This document shows positions 41,125 to 47,398 of a stretch of DNA of 64,000 nt, piece by piece (the first letter of the stretch is position 1; the number at the start of each line of letters is the position of its first letter). A program made the translations under genes and the position numbers. This stretch comes from Ignavibacteriota bacterium (lineage in GTDB: Bacteria > Bacteroidota > Ignavibacteria > Palsa-1295). The stretch spans positions 23,555 through 87,554 of the forward strand of contig PLYO01000032.1 in the NCBI GenBank assembly GCA_003151825.1, given 5' to 3'. A model generated the notes under the pieces. That model searched no databases and was not told where the DNA came from. It was given only the letters and a program-made list of their open reading frames with translations.

Positions 41125-42174
41125 TTAGCTCCCAAATCCCTTCTCTTTTAGCCATGACAGCATCGTATCATAGTATGCTGGTGGCGACACAGCATTGCTA
41201 AGATCTTCCCTGATGCCGCCGGTTTTACATTGCAGCATCCCATGATCGCAATTCGGAAGAACCTTTGTACGAAGACTTGCACCCGGATTTTTACCGATCG
41301 TTCTCTTATACAATGCCAGCGTCTTTTTCCAATCGACATTACAATCTTTTTCACCAAAAATGGCAAACACCGGACAATTGATTTTACTGAGCATTTTGTC
41401 AAACTCCGGTACATAGATCGCTAAACCTGTTTTATCGTCGAAAATAATTTCTCCGGTTTTAATTTTCTTTTGCCATTGCAAATACCCTTCTTCGGTGGGC
41501 ACGCTATTACCATTCAAATAGATGACAAACGAATCGCGCCTGAAGTCTTCCGTTGCTTTTAAATTTTCTTCAAATGTTCCACCCGCTCGCGCAATTTCAA
41601 TGCCTTTAAACCATTCGCCCACTAATTTTTTTGTTTGCGCTTTACTTCTTCCCTCGATCAAAAAATTCTTTTCCAGCAAGTAACCATAGTTCTCTTCGCC
41701 GTCCGTGCCGCTGACCGAAATCCAAAAGGCAATCGGATACTGAGTTATCACTAACGGACAGATCCACCCTGCCCTGCTGATGCCCCATAATCCGATCTTT
41801 TCTGAGCCGGGAACGTTCCTGGATTTTACTTCCATAATGGCGGCAATGACTTCGCTTGCCTCATTTTGAACAGTCTGGTTATAGTCGAAAACGCCTTCGC
41901 TTTTGCCACAACCGGCTTTATCCCAGAGAAGGCAGGCAATACCCTGCCTGGCAAAGCGGGTTCTAAGATCATGATAAAAACCATCTTTGGCCATATTTGT
42001 TTTTCCGCTACCGGGGGCAATAACGATCAGTGCGCTTGCTTTTTTTTGCGCAGGCATATCGATCAGTCCGCTGTAACGCTTGCCCTCAAAAGAAAAAGTA
42101 AGGGTGTCGGTTTGCATTTGTGCCCGAGTACTTCCACAAGATAGAAGCAGGAATAACAGGAGTGTCTTGTTCAT
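41125..42174 (-). CDS. Exported alpha/beta-hydrolase
   Basis: 349 residues from ATG 42174, with signal MNKTLLLFLLLSCGSTRAQ. The longer frame to 42222 begins before this peptide. The nucleophile elbow is GISRAG (residues about 145-150) after GSEKIGLW, the acid lies in FGEKDCNVDW, and the His in PNCDHGMLQCK. The fold is of the prolyl-oligopeptidase/dienelactone-like hydrolases acting on small esters or peptides. Codon use is more AT-rich than in surrounding genes, so it may have been acquired. The N-terminus has the Cys of a weak lipobox (LLSC). Confidence 0.85.
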   Translation of the reverse strand: MNKTLLLFLLLSCGSTRAQMQTDTLTFSFEGKRYSGLIDMPAQKKASALIVIAPGSGKTNMAKDGFYHDLRTRFARQGIACLLWDKAGCGKSEGVFDYNQTVQNEASEVIAAIMEVKSRNVPGSEKIGLWGISRAGWICPLVITQYPIAFWISVSGTDGEENYGYLLEKNFLIEGRSKAQTKKLVGEWFKGIEIARAGGTFEENLKATEDFRRDSFVIYLNGNSVPTEEGYLQWQKKIKTGEIIFDDKTGLAIYVPEFDKMLSKINCPVFAIFGEKDCNVDWKKTLALYKRTIGKNPGASLRTKVLPNCDHGMLQCKTGGIREDLSNAVSPPAYYDTMLSWLKEKGFGS

Positions 42175-42329
42175 GAAAAATTTTATTACTTGGCTTTGAT
42201 TCATCATCGAAGTTTCCATCATCTACGCCCATCCCTTCACAACTGTTTCGGGACTTTAAAGGGTAATCCCGATTTTTTTTGGTTTGCCTCGTTGCCCAGG
42301 GTTGCGCTTCGCTACACCCCGATCAGGTC

Positions 42330-42490
42330 GAGGGCAGGCTCTGGGCTGCGGGTACTTCGTGGCTCCGCCACTTGGGGGCTGCTTCCCGACGCGCTGATTG
42401 TGTCGTCCCCCCCAGTCAAGTTGTGGGCAGGCTCTCCGGGGCAGTCGGGCTGGAAGCACCGACCCTTCGGCAAGCTCAGGGCAGGCTCTT
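42330..42490. repeat. Family D repeats (GGGCAGGCTCT)
   Basis: Three units end in GGGCAGGCTCT: around 42331-42344 (CGAGGGCAGGCTCTGG), 42422-42438 (GTTGTGGGCAGGCTCTCC) and 42468-42490 (GGCAAGCTCAGGGCAGGCTC). A fourth unit, with CGACAAGCTCAGGGCAGGCT, lies at 43124-43146. Confidence 0.7.
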
Positions 42491-42564
42491 CGCGCGCGGA
42501 TAGTGTCGTCCGCATCGCCCGGCGCGGCGGGCCGCTGTTTTTGGCGTGTGGCTGGAGCGGGCAT

Positions 42565-42595
42565 TTGGTTCGGTGCCAATTTATCCGTATCTTTG
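42565..42595 (+). promoter_or_regulatory. Bacteroidota-type promoter (TTG-N20-TATCTTTG) of the 89-aa protein gene
   Basis: TTG at 42565-42567, exactly 20 bases, then TATCTTTG at 42588-42595. Spacing and boxes equal those at 36861-36891. The leader to the start codon at 42663 is about 60 bases. Confidence 0.65.
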
Positions 42596-42662
42596 TGTAC
42601 AGTTGTTCGCGTTAAGCGGACATGTATTGTAACCATTCAGTCACAAAATAGGAGGAACAAAG

Positions 42663-42932
42663 ATGATTACCGGTAGCAAAGAATACGATGTTTACGTTCT
42701 CAAGGAGCACAGTGGATTTTGGCGCTGGATTTTCTGGTGGATGAAACCATCGTATGAGATCGTGGTCGGACAATCGTTCGCCACTGCGGAAGAAGCGGCA
42801 AAGTCCGCCCAGATCAAAACGAATGCGTCGGGTGGAAGAGTCATTGGCATCGCTGCGGACGCGATGGTTTGCTGTTTCGAGGAAAATATCATCATCCGAG
42901 AGCAGACGCCCGGCGCGGGAGAGAACGGCTGA
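42663..42932 (+). CDS. Small protein of unknown function (89 aa)
   Basis: 89 residues, start ATG 42663, preceded by a strong Shine-Dalgarno sequence AGGAGG (about 42650-42655). Shine-Dalgarno sites are otherwise rare in this window. The sequence has an aromatic segment (SGFWRWIFWWMKPSYEIVVG) that may dock on a membrane or a partner, then FATAEEAAKSAQIKTNASGG, and a CCFEEN segment. No family is recognised. Its promoter is at 42565-42595. The combination of promoter and ribosome binding site makes it a real gene. Confidence 0.72.
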   Translation: MITGSKEYDVYVLKEHSGFWRWIFWWMKPSYEIVVGQSFATAEEAAKSAQIKTNASGGRVIGIAADAMVCCFEENIIIREQTPGAGENG

Positions 42933-42949
42933 ACCGGACAACGCCGTAG

Positions 42950-43095
42950 GCGTGGCCCGTTTGTAGAAGCCGATTCGAATTAAAATCCAAGCTCCGTGAG
43001 GAGCGACCTTTTCGCTGGCCGCTCCTGACGGTGCTTATTCGTTAAATCAAAAAATCTGTTTTCTACAAACGGGCCGTCCCTAACGGGACCTACAT
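42950..43095. repeat. Inverted repeat, family C-related (CGTGGCCCGTTTGTAGAA)
   Basis: The left arm CCCGTTTGTAGAA and the right arm TTCTACAAACGGG enclose CTCCGTGAGGAGCGACC and GCTCCTGACGG palindrome halves. It follows the 89-aa gene directly and may end its transcript. Confidence 0.8.
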
Positions 43096-43123
43096 CCAGC
43101 CAAATTCATGATGGGCACCCATT

Positions 43124-43146
43124 CGACAAGCTCAGGGCAGGCTCTA
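43124..43146. repeat. Family D repeat, single copy
   Basis: CGACAAGCTCAGGGCAGGCT matches the copy at 42468-42490. Confidence 0.65.
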
Positions 43147-43183
43147 TTTCGGAAAGAAATTTTCAATTATTTTCAGGAATCGC

Positions 43184-43212
43184 TTGACATTGGCATTTTT
43201 ATTTCGTAAGTT
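43184..43212 (+). promoter_or_regulatory. Possible sigma-70-type promoter
   Basis: TTGACA, 17 bases, TAAGTT. This differs from the TTG-N20-TAnnTTTG form seen elsewhere in this window. It stands about 90 bases upstream of the ribosome binding site at 43293-43298. Confidence 0.35.
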
Positions 43213-43302
43213 GCGCGTGTTTGATAGGCACCTATTTCAATGTATGAATGACAAATGATGAATGGGGAAGAGATCGATTGGTTTTCTGTATGAAGGAGAA
43301 TT

Positions 43303-43535
43303 ATGAATAAAAAAATAAAAATGGCGAAATTGGCTCGGAAATGCCACAGTTCATGAACTCCAAACTGCCCCCGCACAAACGGCACTTTTTTTCCTGCAGC
43401 AAAGATAAATGTGGAAAACGATTCTCTTATTTCTTCATTTTAATTTTGCGTTATGGGCAGGAGTTCACGGCAGAACTGGCAGTCGGTTGTGCGGGCAGCG
43501 TGGCTAGGCATCGATCTAAAAAAATAATCTTTTGA
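43303..43535 (+). pseudogene. Probable frameshifted small Cys-containing gene
   Basis: ATG 43303 follows AAGGAG by 4 bases. The frame reads MNKKIKMAKLARKC then stops at 43356. Shifting by one base in the CC run near 43345 allows continuation with PQFMNSKLPPHKRHFFSCSK then DKCGKRFSYFF and on to 43535. The Cys spacing (C near ARKC, then CSKDKC) is like a zinc ribbon. A 20-base part (43322-43341) recurs at 11331-11350 within another broken frame. One base lost is the simplest explanation. A true 17-residue peptide is possible but less likely. Confidence 0.4.
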
Positions 43536-43626
43536 AATGGAACAAAGCCTGGCGAAAATATGTCAACGGAAAGGAACGCCAATAGAACCGAACGGTGTTC
43601 GGCATTTCAACAGGGAATTAACCGAG

Positions 43627-43669
43627 CCTACAAAGCATTATCTTGAACCTATAAAGCATAATCTTCCCC
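43627..43669. repeat. Tandem duplication of a ~21-base unit
   Basis: CCTACAAAGCATTATCTTGA and CCTATAAAGCATAATCTTCC stand in direct succession, differing at about four positions. Confidence 0.75.
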
Positions 43670-43793
43670 ACCGGCAGGTAAGACCTGCATTTCACTATTG
43701 CGATTTGCATCGAAGTTTTCAAAGACCGCCTCGATTCGCAGCAGCACCTGCTGCCCCGAAGGCGCACCAATTCATTCTAATCAATAAACAATC

Positions 43794-44729
43794 ATGCCTC
43801 TATACAATACCAAACCAAAAGACGGCCTCACCGACGCCGTTGACCGATTGCGCTCCGAACTGGGCATAATCAAAGAAGAACTGCGTGTTATCGAAATGCG
43901 CAAACCCGCACTCGAATCCCGCGCCCAACGCATATCCGAAGCCCTGCAAATGCTCATGGGCGACGGCTCGACCGGCGATCCGCGATGGATGCAGATGCCG
44001 CGCGTTACCGAAGGCGGCCTCGATCGCGATGAATCTGTCTTGAACTACTCGCCGCCCACTCCACGAGTGCCCCGGGAAAAGCATCAGATTGGGCCGCTCA
44101 AAAAGCCGGAAATTACAGAGGATGCAATCCTCTCGATGGCAGATTATGCCGAGCGCTCCAAACACCCGGTCAAATCGGCAGAACTCTATGAGCATCTTGT
44201 CCGAGAAGGCCTGATGGAGCCGATTGACACCGAGATGCCGTATAAATCTTTCGCCATTACGCTGCGCAATGTTTCGCAGGAATTTATCGAGTATGACCGT
44301 GGCACGAAGACCTGGAGCCCAAAGGATCGTTCACCACGTGCTAAACTCCGCGAGGCGCTTGAAAAGGGAGATGGCACGCGTGTTACTTCCTCCAATTCGC
44401 TTGGACTCAGCCGCGAAGATCACCCCTTTATCAAAGCGGTCAACGGGGTGTTTAAGGCGAACCGTTGGGAGCCAATGGCGATCAACCGGTTGTATGACGA
44501 ACTCTCGGAAAAACGAGATTTCGGTCTCATCCCAGGCGTGGGGAGCATTGCTGACTTTGCAACGTCGCTTGCAAGTTACAACGATTTCTTCCAGTGGGAC
44601 GACTCCACGGCAACTTATCGTGCGATCAAGCCGGAAGCCAAGCCGGAAATTCCCGCGTCCAGACCGGAAGTCTCGGCAGGCGTGGCTGGCCTCTATACCG
44701 TGAAATCGAATGGCGGCGTAACGGTTTAA
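43794..44729 (+). CDS. Protein of unknown function with coiled coil and two winged-helix-like segments (311 aa)
   Basis: Residues 10-60 form a coiled coil (DAVDRLRSELGIIKEELRVI). Residues about 115-170 (ILSMADYAERSKHPVKSAEL, then FAITLRNVSQEFIEYDRGTK, TWSPKD) have the helix-helix-helix-wing pattern seen in HARE-HTH and similar domains. A second segment (HPFIKAVNGVFKANRWEPMA, INRLYDELSEKRDF ... FFQWDDSTATYRA) looks similar at about 205-275. The Pro-rich tail is probably disordered. DNA binding or protein contact in regulation or chromosome biology is plausible, but no named family is recognised. A terminator follows at 44750-44778. Confidence 0.62.
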   Translation: MPLYNTKPKDGLTDAVDRLRSELGIIKEELRVIEMRKPALESRAQRISEALQMLMGDGSTGDPRWMQMPRVTEGGLDRDESVLNYSPPTPRVPREKHQIGPLKKPEITEDAILSMADYAERSKHPVKSAELYEHLVREGLMEPIDTEMPYKSFAITLRNVSQEFIEYDRGTKTWSPKDRSPRAKLREALEKGDGTRVTSSNSLGLSREDHPFIKAVNGVFKANRWEPMAINRLYDELSEKRDFGLIPGVGSIADFATSLASYNDFFQWDDSTATYRAIKPEAKPEIPASRPEVSAGVAGLYTVKSNGGVTV

Positions 44730-44749
44730 GCAAATTGCTCTTTGAAAAC

Positions 44750-44778
44750 AAATCCCCGAAGCATTGCTTCGGGGATTT
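44750..44778 (+). terminator. Rho-independent terminator-type hairpin
   Basis: The 13-base arms AAATCCCCGAAGC and GCTTCGGGGATTT with a 3-base loop start about 21 bases after the winged-helix-like gene's stop. The T run is short but the stem is strong. Confidence 0.7.
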
Positions 44779-44804
44779 ATTCTCAATTCCCTATTTCGAG
44801 GGCC

Positions 44805-45830
44805 ATGGAAATAACCTTACCGCCCGAACAGAAAAATCCATCGGCATGGTATGGGCCTGATTGGGTGACCCGCGAAAACGAGTGGATCGCGTTCCTGTTA
44901 CCGGAGGAAATTGGGGAATTGGAATCGGCGGCAGCACAATGGGATGAATCTCATAAAACAGGAAATATCGAAACCATCGTTGTGGGGGATTTTATTCTGC
45001 CCACGCTCGCTCCAAAGCTGTTAGAGCTCCGTGAGGAATTAATTCATGGGCGCGGTTTTGCTCTTCTCAGAGGGTTACCCGCTGCCAACTATACCGAGCG
45101 GGAGGCGGCAATTATTTTTTGCGGACTGGGTTCGCATCTTGGTCTTGCAAGACCGCAGAATGCACAGGGACATCTCCTCGGGCATGTGCGGGATATGGGG
45201 ATGTCGAGCAAAGACCCTAACGTTCGCGTGTATCAAACGAAGGAACGCCAAACCTTCCATACCGATTCAACGGATGTGGTTGGACTTCTCTGCTTGAATA
45301 ATGCAAAAACAGGAGGACTATCGCAGTTAGTAAGCTCGAACACTATTTTCAATGAAATGCATAAGCGCCGGCCCGATTTGCTCCGATTATTAATGGGGCC
45401 AATTGCTACCGATCGAAGAGGGGAAATTCCAAAAGGGATGCTGCCGTATTATCTAATCCCTGTTTTTAACTATTACAAAGGGTATCTGACGGCCATTTAC
45501 CAGCGCCAGTATATCGACTCGGCACAGAGGTTTCCTGATGCGCCGAGGCTCACTCCGGCGCATGTCGAAGCGCTCGATTTATTCGATGAACTTGCCAATA
45601 GTCAGGAACTCAATTTTTCGATGAAGTTAGAAAAGGGCGACAAGCAGTTTGTCTATAATCATACTCTTTTGCATGATCGCACCGGGTTTGAGGACTGGCC
45701 GGACACTGCGCAAAAACGTCACCTACTCCGTTTGTGGCTAAGCGTTCCCGGCGACCGTCCTCTGCCAGACATATTTGCCGAGAAATTCGGCAGCGTCGAA
45801 ATTGGGAATCGGGGTGGGATTTTTGTGTAG
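44805..45830 (+). CDS. TauD/TfdA-type Fe(II)/2-oxoglutarate dioxygenase
   Basis: 341 residues from ATG 44805; a frame start at 44742 would lie in the preceding terminator. The iron-binding motif HxD is in QTFHTDSTDVVGLLCLN (His152, Asp154), with the distal His in FVYNHTLLHDRTGF (His286 or His291) and a 2-oxoglutarate-binding Arg in KRHLLRLWLSVP. The double-stranded beta-helix fold follows from RGFALLRGLPAANYTEREAA. Such enzymes hydroxylate small organic acids, amino acids or sulfonates; the substrate is not evident. The gene stands alone. Confidence 0.86.
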   Translation: MEITLPPEQKNPSAWYGPDWVTRENEWIAFLLPEEIGELESAAAQWDESHKTGNIETIVVGDFILPTLAPKLLELREELIHGRGFALLRGLPAANYTEREAAIIFCGLGSHLGLARPQNAQGHLLGHVRDMGMSSKDPNVRVYQTKERQTFHTDSTDVVGLLCLNNAKTGGLSQLVSSNTIFNEMHKRRPDLLRLLMGPIATDRRGEIPKGMLPYYLIPVFNYYKGYLTAIYQRQYIDSAQRFPDAPRLTPAHVEALDLFDELANSQELNFSMKLEKGDKQFVYNHTLLHDRTGFEDWPDTAQKRHLLRLWLSVPGDRPLPDIFAEKFGSVEIGNRGGIFV

Positions 45831-45963
45831 CGCACAACTCCCGTAATTCGTAATTGATATGGGTGCCCATTACAGCATATACAAATATAAGCAATCCAAA
45901 AGGCAAAGTCAAGGGAAATCGAAGTTATTTTTTGAAAATCACATTACAGCAATCGATAGACGA

Positions 45964-47349
45964 TTAAAGATCATACCCGGCTTGTTTGGCTCTTTGTCGA
46001 ATATAGTCTAAAATCTTCGGACGCCAGACATTAACGAGGCTGTGAATTTCCTCTTCACTTAGACCTTCGCCATAAGGTCGCGGAGACTCCGGGTAAGCGA
46101 CCTCGGAATAAATTCCAAAACTTCCTTCATAAAAAATTATCTCTATAAGACGAATTCGGATTTCTCGAATGTCTAAATTTGCATCCTTGCTTCTCTCCCA
46201 AAGAAATTCAAGATGCACATCTCTCGTTTTGTTAAAGTCAACGTCTGAAAGATTTTCGAGATCAATATCGGGCCCATTTCCTTCGAAGTCCCTAATTCGT
46301 GCCTGTACTCTCCTGCTATTAAACAGTTCGTCAAATGACTGCAAGGTTTTTTCTGCGTAGGCAGATAGTGGAGGCAGTACTAATTCAATCGTTTCGCGAA
46401 TGAAGTCTCCGCGAGGTATTACCTTCTTCATAATAGGATTCCGAAGACTCGCTTTAAGCAGTGCAATCTCTTTATCAACGTCCTCCAACGATTCCCCGCG
46501 CGCGTCGCGAAGCCACAATTCCTGGGATGCGATTTCCTGCTTCGCAATGTAAGAGACAAAGGCATCCAAATCCTGACCATCGGCTTGCCGCAATGCGCGA
46601 TAATAATTTTCTTTATCCTCAGTTTTTACGATGACGACCGGAAATCCGTTCTTCATGAGCACAAGATTCATCAGAATCCGCGCCATGCGGCCATTGCCAT
46701 CGTCGAAGGGATGAATCCGCACGAAGCGATAGTGAAGTGGTGATGCAAGTATGATAGGATGCAATTCGTTTTTTGCATCCTCCGCTCGACACCATTCAAC
46801 GAGCTCTTGCATTTCGGCTGGGACAGCAGATGGTTGTGCGAAATAAAATGTTTCACCCGTTGCGGTTCGAACGTGATTTGGCTCTTGTTTATATCTGCCT
46901 GGGACGACCATTTTCGTCAATTTACTATCAGGTGTTCCAGTCGAGATAGAATACGGCTCTGTGCCAAGAATTTTTTTATGAATTTCACGGATCGTATGTT
47001 CCGTGAGTTGCATCTCGGAATGAATGAGGTCTTCCGGTCCAAGAATGGCCTCATTATGCCCCTTTATTTCGAGCGAATCGCGAAGCGGTTTGCCACCCGC
47101 CGTTATGCCGTGAAGGAGGAATGCCTTTGTCTCGCCATAATCGTAAGAATTTCCTTCGATGTTGTTGCTATGATAGTTCCAGTCGATGCGAAATCGCTGC
47201 ACGATGCGACCGAGAGTATCGGGATCGAGCGGGCGTAGCGAGGCAATCTCTTTTTGGTGATTATCGATGCGCGACAGCAAAATTGATAATTCCGACGCAG
47301 ATGGGTGCGCGACGGGATCGTGTGCAATAGCGGTTCTGCCCGGAATCAT
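45964..47349 (-). CDS. Fic-domain protein (AMPylator-type), with autoinhibitory motif
   Basis: 461 residues. The Fic motif HPFDDGNGRMAR (residues about 213-224) equals HxFxDGNGRxxR, which transfers AMP to Tyr or Thr of target proteins. A SNNIEGN motif (about residues 60-66) matches the (S/T)xxxE(G/N) inhibitory helix, so the enzyme is class II (self-inhibited through an N-terminal helix). A further domain follows the Fic core (VRIHPF... then RRVQARIRDFEGNGPDI). No companion antitoxin is seen. Target and role are unknown; stress or intracellular signalling are candidates. Confidence 0.88.
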   Translation of the reverse strand: MIPGRTAIAHDPVAHPSASELSILLSRIDNHQKEIASLRPLDPDTLGRIVQRFRIDWNYHSNNIEGNSYDYGETKAFLLHGITAGGKPLRDSLEIKGHNEAILGPEDLIHSEMQLTEHTIREIHKKILGTEPYSISTGTPDSKLTKMVVPGRYKQEPNHVRTATGETFYFAQPSAVPAEMQELVEWCRAEDAKNELHPIILASPLHYRFVRIHPFDDGNGRMARILMNLVLMKNGFPVVIVKTEDKENYYRALRQADGQDLDAFVSYIAKQEIASQELWLRDARGESLEDVDKEIALLKASLRNPIMKKVIPRGDFIRETIELVLPPLSAYAEKTLQSFDELFNSRRVQARIRDFEGNGPDIDLENLSDVDFNKTRDVHLEFLWERSKDANLDIREIRIRLIEIIFYEGSFGIYSEVAYPESPRPYGEGLSEEEIHSLVNVWRPKILDYIRQRAKQAGYDL

Positions 47350-47398
47350 GCGGATAATAACAACATCGAAACACCTCTCATTTCAGAGTTTCTATTTA

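Larger units (their letters stand above)
42175..42662. other. Repeat-rich intergenic region with promoter of the next gene
   Basis: About 490 bases without a convincing gene. Family D motifs (GGGCAGGCTCT) occur at about 42334, 42426 and 42481. There is a GGCTCCGCCACTTGGGGGCT region, and a Bacteroidota promoter is located at 42565-42595. Several overlapping frames in this block look like chance reading through GC-rich repeats. Confidence 0.5.
43147..43793. other. Intergenic region with a promoter-like sequence and a degraded small gene
   Basis: About 650 bases before the winged-helix-like gene. TTGACA at 43184-43189 with 17 bases to TAAGTT (43207-43212) looks like a sigma-70 promoter. It is followed by a fine ribosome binding site AAGGAG at 43293 and a small frame at 43303. 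Later the block has two copies of a ~21-base unit at 43627-43669. One longer frame (from 43537) overlaps the next gene and looks like chance. Confidence 0.4.

Noticed and set aside
42256-42636. Frames in the repeat-rich block before 42663
   Set aside because: They read through family D repeats and GC-rich sequence on both strands; none has a promoter or plausible protein sequence.
43537-43869. 110-codon frame before the winged-helix-like gene
   Set aside because: It overlaps the start of the better supported gene, passes through tandem repeats and has no family features.
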